The notes beneath the pieces were generated by a model. The model saw nothing but the letters and a program-made list of their open reading frames with translations. It was not told where the DNA came from and made no database searches. A stretch of DNA of 64,000 nucleotides from an uncultured Acidobacteriota bacterium (lineage in GTDB: Bacteria; Acidobacteriota; Terriglobia; Bryobacterales; Bryobacteraceae): the NCBI GenBank assembly GCA_902826605.1, contig CADEFM010000014.1, positions 1 to 64,000 of the forward strand, written 5' to 3'. A program made the translations under genes and the position numbers. Below, piece by piece: positions 33,281 through 40,900 of the stretch. The stretch's first letter is position 1. Each line of letters begins with the position of its first letter.

Positions 33281-33326
33281 TAATTGGCTCTACAATGTCG
33301 AGCCAATTAATTTCCAGAGCCAATTA
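33281..33326. promoter_or_regulatory. Three-site operator and promoter of the ThsB operon
   Basis: TAATTGGCTC (33281-33290) and GAGCCAATTA (33300-33309) form a perfect inverted repeat with a 9-bp spacer, and GAGCCAATTA recurs at 33317-33326. They lie 57-102 bp before the first gene of the operon. Read on the minus strand, TTGGCT and TATGTA are 18 bp apart and could be -35 and -10, so a bound protein would block the promoter. The AT-rich patch around it (33270-33420) contrasts with the GC-rich genes. Confidence 0.6.
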
Positions 33327-33470
33327 AGAATAGGGTCTATCGGGTGTCGGGGCCGTATCCAATTGAAAAAATAGGGCATACAAGCGAACAGGGGATATAA
33401 TTAAATTTCTTTAATCTATTTTGGCGGGCGGGGTTGCCCGAGACGAGCGGCTATTCCGATATGCACAGAT

Positions 33471-34790
33471 CTACAGATCTCCAGCGAACGCTATTGAGAG
33501 TACTGACGGTAAAACTGCTTCGATTTCCTGTGCACTCTGGACTTGCAGAAGCCTCATTGGCCTGGTTTGGTTGAGCACGAGGCGGAGCGTTTCTTGCACG
33601 GATTTCGATGGTACGGGAATCTCGTAGTTTAGAAAATCTGCCGGATTCAGGCGCCGACGACGAACGTTTGTTCCCGTGCTAGCTCCTGATAATTCCGGCC
33701 AAACCACCGGCGTCCGAAAGTGAACATCAAGGACTTCGGGCAGCACACGATCTTCGATAACGTCAAATACTGGAAACTCTGTAGAAACGACCAATCCGTC
33801 GCATTCAATCGGAACGACGCCTAACGCCCCCTCCCATGCCATCAGTTTCGGGTAGACGAAGTTTCCAGCCCGAAGGCGTGTCAGTCGAGGATAGGCGAAT
33901 TCCATACCGGATTTTGCCTGGGCGCGAAAGACGCCCCTACCAAATGAATAGACACCGGCGAATTGATACGTCTCTTGTGACCGAACAGCTACATCGGGAG
34001 CTTTCAGTCTTACAAGTTCGCGCATCGGCGTTAGGCGGGCACGCATGTCGCTCTTGAGGATTGAACGGCCGAGGGCGTCTAATTCGCGTTGGGATTCTTG
34101 ACGTAGTCTGCGCGCTTCCTGAATCTGCAGCGAGAGTCGTTCAATCCGGGCCAAGATCGCCCGTTGCTCTGCCAGAGGTGCCGGGAGCACAGGGAATTCA
34201 GCGGAGTCGCCTTCTTGACGGCGGCGCACGCAACGGACAACTTCAGCAATCGCTCGTTGCATCTCTTGCGGGACTGCCGGAATTCGGAGGCGAGAAAGCT
34301 TATCTCCGTTCACATTCGGCTGCGCAGAGCCTTCCTTCTCTTCTGAGATCTGAGACCAGTAATTGTCAGACTGAAAAAAGGCGTATAAGTAGCCAGCCTC
34401 AATGTCCGGCTTGGGCCGCAGGCGAATCAAGTAAGACGCGAAAACAGCTCTCTCGGGGTCGCGCACGAGGTGAGTTTTGCCAGTTGTGGCTCCAGTTCGA
34501 GCGAAGAGAATATCGTTGTCGTACAGAATATACTTGCGTGGTTCTTGGCACTCGCAAAACGGCACACGCTGCCAATCGATCCTTCCGTCCTTAAGATCTG
34601 TGATCCGGACGAACTTAGGCCCTACCGGCTGATGTGTTGCACTCGCTGTGAAGCCGTACTGCGGGGGTTGCGCCAGATCGCTCACAGCGACTTGAGGAAC
34701 TCCGTGCCGAGCTAATGTTGAGAAGAGCAGCGTAGCAGCCGCGCGAACCATCAGCTCGGAATCTGTCTGCTTGAAGGTGAGTTGAAGCAT
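33471..34790 (-). CDS. hsdS: Type I restriction-modification specificity subunit
   Basis: A 439-aa product with two target-recognition domains (about 40-190 and 250-400), each followed by a coiled-coil spacer (PLAEQRAILARIERLSLQIQ in the first; SVQETLRLVLNQTRP in the second). The block QPNVNGDKLSRLRIPAVPQE is the usual end of a TRD (L-x-x-x-x-I-P-x-P). HsdS sets the DNA sequence recognised by the HsdM/HsdR complex. It lies 7 bp after hsdM. The recognition sequence cannot be read off. Confidence 0.9.
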   Translation of the reverse strand: MLQLTFKQTDSELMVRAAATLLFSTLARHGVPQVAVSDLAQPPQYGFTASATHQPVGPKFVRITDLKDGRIDWQRVPFCECQEPRKYILYDNDILFARTGATTGKTHLVRDPERAVFASYLIRLRPKPDIEAGYLYAFFQSDNYWSQISEEKEGSAQPNVNGDKLSRLRIPAVPQEMQRAIAEVVRCVRRRQEGDSAEFPVLPAPLAEQRAILARIERLSLQIQEARRLRQESQRELDALGRSILKSDMRARLTPMRELVRLKAPDVAVRSQETYQFAGVYSFGRGVFRAQAKSGMEFAYPRLTRLRAGNFVYPKLMAWEGALGVVPIECDGLVVSTEFPVFDVIEDRVLPEVLDVHFRTPVVWPELSGASTGTNVRRRRLNPADFLNYEIPVPSKSVQETLRLVLNQTRPMRLLQVQSAQEIEAVLPSVLSIAFAGDL

Positions 34791-34797
34791 TATCCTC

Positions 34798-36345
34798 TCA
34801 ACGTTTATATGCGAGTGATTTCCCGACCTGTTCCATGATCTCGAGGATGCGTCGCTCCTTAGACAGGATGCTTGCGACGAGTTGTTCAGGCGGCAGGTGG
34901 GCGATGTCCTCCTGCGCAGATGGGTTCCGACGGTCTAGGTTGCAGCCTGTTGCAAGCAATTCGGCTGCGGGCACTTTCCACGCACGGTCATTCTCTTCCC
35001 GGCTTTTCCACCATGCCAGGCAGTCTTTGAACTCCTCAAACTGCATGGGAACTGTCTTTGTGTAGTTTTTCCTGCCCTCGGGGAGCGGCTGCTCGTAATA
35101 CCAAACTTCCTCCGTCGGCCCGGAACGGTCGAAAAACAGCAGATTGGTCGTAATGCTTGTATACGGGGAGAATACCCCGTTCGGAAGTCGGACGATGGTG
35201 TGCAGATTGAATTCCTTGAGCAACTCTTCCTTGATACGGGCGCATATCCCGTCGCCGAACAGCACGCCGTTGGGGACGACCATGCCGCATCTACCAGCTT
35301 TGTTGCCACCCACGGGGCGACGTAATTTTCGCACGATCAGCTGAAGGAACAGGAGAGCGGTCTCGGCGGTCTGCTTGTCCTCGGGGAAATTCGACAGTAT
35401 CCCCCTTTCCTCTTCCCCTCCGAACGGCGGGTTCGTCACGATCACATCCACGCGGTCCTTGTCTCCGATTTCCCGCAGTGGAAAGCGCAGTGCATTGCCT
35501 GGATCGATCTCCGGATATTCCATGCCGTGGAGAAGCAGATTCATCTCGCAAAGCAGGTACGGGAGCGGCTTTGCCTCGATACCGTGCAGCGTGCCGTGCT
35601 GAAGGCGCTCATAGTCCTGAGCACGCTTCGCCTGCCTTCTTAGATGCTCGAATGTCTCAACCAGAAATCCGCCGGTCCCGGCCGCCGGATCGAGAACTGT
35701 TTCCCCGAGTCTCGGATCGACGGCGGTAACGATGAATTTGACCACGGCACGCGGGGTGTAGAATTCTCCGGAGTCACCAGCGGCGTCGCGCATTTCGCGA
35801 AGCATCGTTTCATACATGTGCCCGAGCGTGTGGATCTCGTCCTTGGACGTGAAGTGAATATCGTTAACTTTGTTGATGACATCGCGCAGCAGATAGCCGT
35901 TCACCATGCGGTTGATGGTGCCCTGGAACACGCGGGCGATCACGTCACGGCGATCTCCGTTCGTGCTTTCGAGGGACTTGAGATAAGAGAACAGCCCTGC
36001 CCCTCTCTTTCCATCGGGACGCACGGCTTCGTCCTGGTTGATAAAGGCGATGAGCTCCGGCCCGGTGATGCCCTCGGGCCTGGATGCCCAGTCACGCCAG
36101 CGGTAAGGCGATTCGATGCTGGGCCGGTAGCGTTTGCCGGCGAGCTTCGCTTCGGCCTCCCTCACCTGCTCCATATCGTCGAGGAACTTCAGGAACATAA
36201 TCCAAGTGAGCATCGGCAGGCGGTCGATATCGCCATTGAGCCCCTTGTCCTTGCGCATGATGTCACGCGAGGATTTGACAATACTGCCCAGCTGTTGCGC
36301 CGTGGATTCGGGAGTTTCTTTCTTCTGTGCTGCAGTTCGTGCCAT
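34798..36345 (-). CDS. hsdM: Type I restriction-modification DNA adenine methyltransferase subunit
   Basis: A 515-aa product. The N-terminal HsdM domain runs to about 150 (LGSIVKSSRDIMRKDKGLNG; LTWIMFLKFLDDMEQ). The N6-adenine methylase has motif I VLDPAAGTGGFLVETFEHL and the catalytic NPPF (VIVTNPPFGGEEERG), with GEFYTPRAVVKFIV before motif I. AAGGGA lies 7 nt before the ATG. It transfers methyl groups to adenine in the site chosen by HsdS. It sits 9 bp after hsdR in an R-M-S operon. Confidence 0.95.
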   Translation of the reverse strand: MARTAAQKKETPESTAQQLGSIVKSSRDIMRKDKGLNGDIDRLPMLTWIMFLKFLDDMEQVREAEAKLAGKRYRPSIESPYRWRDWASRPEGITGPELIAFINQDEAVRPDGKRGAGLFSYLKSLESTNGDRRDVIARVFQGTINRMVNGYLLRDVINKVNDIHFTSKDEIHTLGHMYETMLREMRDAAGDSGEFYTPRAVVKFIVTAVDPRLGETVLDPAAGTGGFLVETFEHLRRQAKRAQDYERLQHGTLHGIEAKPLPYLLCEMNLLLHGMEYPEIDPGNALRFPLREIGDKDRVDVIVTNPPFGGEEERGILSNFPEDKQTAETALLFLQLIVRKLRRPVGGNKAGRCGMVVPNGVLFGDGICARIKEELLKEFNLHTIVRLPNGVFSPYTSITTNLLFFDRSGPTEEVWYYEQPLPEGRKNYTKTVPMQFEEFKDCLAWWKSREENDRAWKVPAAELLATGCNLDRRNPSAQEDIAHLPPEQLVASILSKERRILEIMEQVGKSLAYKR

Positions 36346-36354
36346 GTTTGTCCC

Positions 36355-38724
36355 TTATGCGGCGTAGAGCAATTGCTGAAGTTCTCCGACTGCCGACCGG
36401 AGCTGATCCGGCCCTCCGAATAACTCGGCAATCTCAATCACGTTGCCATGATTGGTTAAAGGCGGAACCTTCAGGATGTCCGGTATCTGGAACTGTGCCG
36501 TTCCGAACTCGACGTATTTCTCCAGTAATTCGTTCAGAACCTCCCGTGCCCCGTTGGTGAATCTATCAAAGAAGGCCTTGCCGTCGTTCCGTGCTGCCTC
36601 TGCCCTCTCCCGCCTGCTGCGGATGGGGGCACTATAAGCGACATGACATAGCAAGTCGAATGGATCAGCATCCGGCTGTTTGGCGGCCTCGGCCAATTCC
36701 TCAAACGATATGCCGCGCTCGTCCAGCGCCGCTATGATCGTGGCGCGTTCATCGGGTGCGCTCCACTTGGCGCGCAGCTCGGCGGCCGATGGATACATGC
36801 TGCGGACGCTTTCGGCGGTGTATTCCGTGAATTTTTTGGCCTGGAGCCGTCTTCCGTCGGCGTCGAGGTCCCAGACCACATGTGCAGCGATTTCAACAAC
36901 GCCGCCGTCCACATAAAATTTTCGCGGCGGTCCCTGCTCGTCGTCAAACGTCAGGCCCGTGCCAGGTGGCAGCCCTGTCTCTTCGTCTAGTTGGACAGGC
37001 TCCTGCTCTTCGACGATGGTCGGCTCCCCTATCGTCTCGCCCGTCGCGTCCATCTCCTCTTCGGTTATCAGTACCGGATCGCCATCGAAATCGGGATCGG
37101 CAAAGAGGCGCGTGGCGCTGCCGGTATAGTCAATGATGTTGAAGAACAGCTTGCCGTAATCGTCGCGCACGCGGGTTCCACGGCCGATGATCTGCTTGAA
37201 TTCCGTCATGGAATTGATGGTCCGCACCAGCACGACGTTTTTGCAGGTCGGCGCGTCAACGCCCGTCGTCAGCATCTGCGATGTCGTTAGAATCACCGGC
37301 GTCTTTGTTTCCAGCTCCATGAACCGGCCGAGGTGAGAGCGGCCGATGTCGCCTTCGTCGGAAACGACGCGCGCAACGTAATCCTGATACTGCTTCGCTA
37401 GATCCGCGTTGCAGTTGTTGAGCGCCCGGCGCATTTCCTCGGCGTGCTCCTGGTCCGCACAGAAGACGATGGTTTTGGCGAAGCGATCGGACTTCTTAAG
37501 GAAATCGGTAAGGTTGCGGGCAATGGCTTCGGTGCGTGCTTTCAGCGCTATCAGCCTGTCGAAATCCGGCGTGCCGTAGAGACTGTCTGGGATCTCCCGG
37601 CCATAGCGGTCCACCTCACCCGGTGTCGGACGCCAGCCTGCGGCATCGACGGTGGAAACGATACGATGCACACGGTAGGGCGCGAGGAATCCGTCATCGA
37701 TGCCTTGGCGGAGGCTGTAGGTGTAAAGCGGATTGTGGAAATAGCGGTATGTGTCCCGGTTGTCGTGCCGGAGCGGCGTGGCCGTCATGCCGATCTGATA
37801 TGCCGGCTCGAAATACTCCAGGATCTCGCGCCAGTTGCTTTCGTCGCGGGCGCTGCCGCGGTGACACTCGTCCACGATGAGGAGGTCGAAGAAGTCCTTG
37901 GGGTAGTCGCGGTACAGGCCGGGACGCCGTTCGTCTTTCGCGATGGCCTGATAGATCGCGAAGTACATCTCGCGGCTTTTGACCGCATCCCCTTCTATTT
38001 TGTGGCGGGCTTCACCGAAGGGCGCAAAAGTCTTGTCCTTCGGATCATCGACGAGGATATTGCGATCGCCAAGATAGAGAATCCGTGGGCGGCGGTGCTC
38101 GCCTGTCCGGTTCCACAAGGAATTCGTTAGCTTCCAGCAAATCTGAAAGGCGACAATAGTCTTGCCGGTGCCAGTAGCAAGCGTGAGAAGAACGCGCTTT
38201 CTGCCCTGCAGGATGCAGAGCACGGCAAGATTGATGGCGATCTCCTGGTAGTAGCGGGGCGACTTGCCGGACAAGTGGTAGTACGGCGTGAGCAGGCGGT
38301 TGCCGACATCCTCGGAAATCTTTTCACCGGCCGTGAGCCTGGCCCACAGTTCCGTAGGTTTTGGAAACGCCTGCAGCTCGTTATCGAGGCCAGTCAGGAA
38401 ATCATGCTCGATGATGCTGTGGCCGTTCGTGGCGTATGCGAACTTGAGTCCCAGAATCTGCGCGTATTCCTTGGCTTGCTGCAGCCCGTCGCCTGCGGTC
38501 CGATAAGCTGCCTTCGCCTCGACGACCGCGATGGGAAAATCGCGGCGATAGCGAAGCAGATAATCGGCGCGCTTCTGCGGGCGGCGAATCGCCCGGTTGC
38601 CGACGAGCATGATCCGGCCATCGGTGAAGCTCTTCTGTTCACTTATTTGCGTGTCTTCCCAGCCAGCGCTATAGAGCTTGGGAACCACATACGTCCGGCA
38701 CGTGTCGGCTTCGTTGATAGGCAT
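36355..38724 (-). CDS. hsdR: Type I restriction endonuclease subunit
   Basis: A 789-aa product. The N-terminal nuclease domain shows the PD-(D/E)xK pattern (ADYLLRYRRDFPIAVVEAKA). The SF2 translocase follows: Walker A LTLATGTGKTIVAFQI, DEAH-type box IVDECHRGS, motif III MTATPL, motifs IV-VI VILTTSQMLTTGVDAP and IIGRGTRVRDDYGK. A C-terminal EcoEI R-like domain follows. It cleaves unmodified DNA after translocation, with HsdM and HsdS. It is the first gene of the operon. Confidence 0.95.
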   Translation of the reverse strand: MPINEADTCRTYVVPKLYSAGWEDTQISEQKSFTDGRIMLVGNRAIRRPQKRADYLLRYRRDFPIAVVEAKAAYRTAGDGLQQAKEYAQILGLKFAYATNGHSIIEHDFLTGLDNELQAFPKPTELWARLTAGEKISEDVGNRLLTPYYHLSGKSPRYYQEIAINLAVLCILQGRKRVLLTLATGTGKTIVAFQICWKLTNSLWNRTGEHRRPRILYLGDRNILVDDPKDKTFAPFGEARHKIEGDAVKSREMYFAIYQAIAKDERRPGLYRDYPKDFFDLLIVDECHRGSARDESNWREILEYFEPAYQIGMTATPLRHDNRDTYRYFHNPLYTYSLRQGIDDGFLAPYRVHRIVSTVDAAGWRPTPGEVDRYGREIPDSLYGTPDFDRLIALKARTEAIARNLTDFLKKSDRFAKTIVFCADQEHAEEMRRALNNCNADLAKQYQDYVARVVSDEGDIGRSHLGRFMELETKTPVILTTSQMLTTGVDAPTCKNVVLVRTINSMTEFKQIIGRGTRVRDDYGKLFFNIIDYTGSATRLFADPDFDGDPVLITEEEMDATGETIGEPTIVEEQEPVQLDEETGLPPGTGLTFDDEQGPPRKFYVDGGVVEIAAHVVWDLDADGRRLQAKKFTEYTAESVRSMYPSAAELRAKWSAPDERATIIAALDERGISFEELAEAAKQPDADPFDLLCHVAYSAPIRSRRERAEAARNDGKAFFDRFTNGAREVLNELLEKYVEFGTAQFQIPDILKVPPLTNHGNVIEIAELFGGPDQLRSAVGELQQLLYAA

Positions 38725-38862
38725 CCGTTTTCAGTCTCGTCCAAAAGAGGTTAAGGGCGCTTCTATTGGCTTGTAATGTCCTCGCCCTATTCGTGTAACC
38801 TTCAGAAGCCTCCACCTTTCTAGACTGGTCCTCCAATCGGCTTGCAATCGTGTAAAATGGTA

Positions 38863-38891
38863 TTGACTGATGGTTCAACCCACAGTATTGT
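38863..38891 (+). promoter_or_regulatory. Putative promoter of vapBC
   Basis: TTGACT (38863-38868) and TATTGT (38886-38891) are 17 bp apart, and the vapB ATG lies 6 nt after the -10. Transcription would begin at or next to the ATG, giving a leaderless or nearly leaderless message. The flanking TGGTA and TACCA (38858-38862, 38891-38895) could be operator half-sites. Confidence 0.4.
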
Positions 38892-38897
38892 ACCAGA

Positions 38898-39173
38898 ATG
38901 AACACACGCCTCACCATTGACAAAGCTGGCCGCGTCGTCATCCCCAAGCCGCTGCGGGAAGAGCTGCATTTGGAACCGGGCGATTCTCTGGAAATGGAGA
39001 GCGCCGGGGAGCAGATTACCCTGCGCCCGGTCCGCGGGACGGGTCCGCTTTCCAAAGAGCATGGCGTCTGGGTATTTCACAGCGGGCAGCCCCTGCCCGC
39101 TTCCGCCACGGACGAGATGCTGCAGCAGATCCGCGAGGAACGCGATATGGCGAACCTCGGCAACGGCGAATGA
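38898..39173 (+). CDS. vapB: AbrB/MazE-type antitoxin (VapB)
   Basis: A 91-aa product. The N-terminal swapped-hairpin AbrB domain is clear: RLTIDKAGRVVIPKPLREEL, HLEPGDSLEME and ITLRPV. The C-terminal tail (TDEMLQQIREERDMANLGN) would bind and neutralise the PIN toxin. Its TGA overlaps the ATG of vapC (ATGA), as usual in vapBC. The protein should also repress its own promoter. Confidence 0.92.
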   Translation: MNTRLTIDKAGRVVIPKPLREELHLEPGDSLEMESAGEQITLRPVRGTGPLSKEHGVWVFHSGQPLPASATDEMLQQIREERDMANLGNGE

Positions 39174-39595
39174 AGGGTTTTTTCGATACGTCGGTGCTTG
39201 TGCCGGTGTTCTACGGGGATCACGTCCACCATCAGGCCAGCCTGGCACTGTTCATCCAATTTGAGAAATCCACCGGCTGCTGCGGAGCGCACACCCTGGT
39301 CGAAGTGTACTCGACGCTGACCCGGATGCCGGGCAAGCACCGTATCAGTGGAGAGCAGGCAATGCTGTTCATAGGCAGCATACGTGATCGGCTGTCGATC
39401 ATTGCGCTCAGCGGAGACGAATACGCCGATGCGCTGCAGGCCTCGGCCGCTCTGGGCATCGTAGGCGGAGGAATCTACGACGCCATGCTTGCGCATTGCG
39501 CCATCAAAGCCAAAGCGGAGTCGATCTACACATGGAACGCCCGCCACTACACCTTGTGCGGGCAGGAAGTAGTTGGACTGCTGCGGACGCCTTAA
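39170..39595 (+). CDS. vapC: PIN-domain ribonuclease toxin (VapC)
   Basis: A 141-aa product with all PIN-domain acidic residues: Asp6 in FFDTSVLVP, Glu45 in TLVEVYSTL, Asp104 in GIYDAMLAHCA, and Asn123 in TWNARHYT. VapC toxins are magnesium-dependent RNases, usually cutting tRNA or rRNA, held inactive by VapB. It sits between the type I system and the antirestriction gene and probably helps keep the island. Confidence 0.93.
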   Translation: MKGFFDTSVLVPVFYGDHVHHQASLALFIQFEKSTGCCGAHTLVEVYSTLTRMPGKHRISGEQAMLFIGSIRDRLSIIALSGDEYADALQASAALGIVGGGIYDAMLAHCAIKAKAESIYTWNARHYTLCGQEVVGLLRTP

Positions 39596-39713
39596 GTTTT
39601 TTGAGTCGTGGAACGGGGTCGCAGGGGTTCATAACCCCTCGCGGGGATTGGGGCAACGCCCCAGCCCGGATGGGAATCCTTGCGCAAAGGGGGGCGCGGC
39701 GGCCCCTGCCCTT

Positions 39714-40622
39714 TCAGGCCGCTACGCTCTCCTGCTTCTGCTGTATTCCGCTGAGGTAATCGGCTGCGCGTTGCGCGTGAGCTGCCGCCGAGAATATCGC
39801 CCTTTTGTCTTCCTTCAGGACGGTCAGCCAGTGCCCGAGATAGGCGGCGTGATCTTCCCTCACTTCAGGAGTGATGCCCAGTTCCGCGCAAAGAAAAGCG
39901 GCTCCGAGTTCGGCCACGAGTTCTTCCCGTGCGTAGCCGTGATCTCCAAAGCGCTTCGCGCTGAAATCGCGTTCAAGGCGGCGCTCGTGCTTCGTCCAGT
40001 GAGTCAGCTCGTGTAGGGCCGTGGCGTAATAGCTCTCCTTGTCTTTGAAGGCCTCGAACGGCGGGAGCTGTATCGCGTCACGGGCGGGTGCGTAAAAGGC
40101 CCGGTTGCCGCCATGGTGGATGGTCGCGGCGGTGTTGGTCATGAAGCGGTCGGCGTTCTCGATGCGCTCCGACAGGGGCAAGGGGTTCGCGGGCTGCGCG
40201 TAATAATGCGAGGGCAAGCCGTCCACCTGCTCGACGTTAAACACGGTGTATCCCTTCATGAAAGGAATCTCGCGCTCGGTGTCCTCGCCTTGCTCGTTCG
40301 TCTCGGTCTTGGTGATGCTGTTGGCGTAGACGACAAGCGAACCGTGCTCGCCCTTGCGGACCTGGCCGCCAGTTTCCTGCGCCTGCTTGTAGGTCATCCA
40401 GATGGGCGCGGCGTATCCCTTGGTCATCGCTTCGCCCCAGAGCAGGAGAATATTCATTCCCCGGTACGGTGTGCCGTTGTGGCGTAGCGGCTTGGTGATG
40501 TGTCCGGCTGTGTGCTCGACGCTCCAAGGCTTCATCCATGTGCGGATACCTTGCTCAAGGTCGAAAATGATTCGGTCGGTAACGCGAGTGTAAACGTCTT
40601 TTCGGTCGGTATGGGTGCTCAT
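39714..40622 (-). CDS. ardC: ArdC-like antirestriction protein (ssDNA-binding, zincin domain)
   Basis: A 302-aa product from ATG 40622, chosen because AGGAG lies upstream and MSTHTDRKDVYTRVTDRIIF is the family start; the open frame upstream to 40751 is not used. N-terminal ArdC domain (about 1-130: GIRTWMKPWSVEH; YRGMNILLLWGEAM; GGQVRKGEHGSLVVYA). C-terminal metallopeptidase-like domain with TALHELTHWTKHERRLERDF (HExxH) and REELVAELGAAFLCAELGI. ArdC proteins of mobile elements protect entering DNA from restriction. It precedes the relaxase, as on plasmids. Confidence 0.9.
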   Translation of the reverse strand: MSTHTDRKDVYTRVTDRIIFDLEQGIRTWMKPWSVEHTAGHITKPLRHNGTPYRGMNILLLWGEAMTKGYAAPIWMTYKQAQETGGQVRKGEHGSLVVYANSITKTETNEQGEDTEREIPFMKGYTVFNVEQVDGLPSHYYAQPANPLPLSERIENADRFMTNTAATIHHGGNRAFYAPARDAIQLPPFEAFKDKESYYATALHELTHWTKHERRLERDFSAKRFGDHGYAREELVAELGAAFLCAELGITPEVREDHAAYLGHWLTVLKEDKRAIFSAAAHAQRAADYLSGIQQKQESVAA

Positions 40623-40900
40623 GGTTCTGCTCCTAAATTGGGCTTTGGGTGTGCTGTGCTCATGCACATGCACCCCTGCCCACCGGCGAGGTCGGGGGTA
40701 GCAACGCGCAAGGGCGCATGATCCGGGAGGGGGATCTCCCGGCCTGCACAAGCCCCGCTTTTGGGCGCGGAAGGTTGGGGAAACCCGGTCAGGCGGCGAC
40801 AGCTATACCCTTGCGCGGCGCGTGGGGCAGCGCCCCTAGCATCGGTGTTTTACGATTTTCCGCGGGTTGGCGAGGGAAAGGGAGTGACGCTAACCTCTCT
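40623..40900. other. Intergenic stretch between ardC and the relaxase gene
   Basis: I see no gene. It lies between the end of the relaxase gene and the start of ardC and should hold the ardC promoter. The GC-rich end of the stretch (40700-40860) has direct-repeat-like runs (GGGGCGC-type words) but no clear palindrome. Confidence 0.35.

Noticed and set aside
37444..38130. Plus-strand frame of 228 codons inside hsdR
   Set aside because: Antisense shadow of the well-supported HsdR helicase gene.
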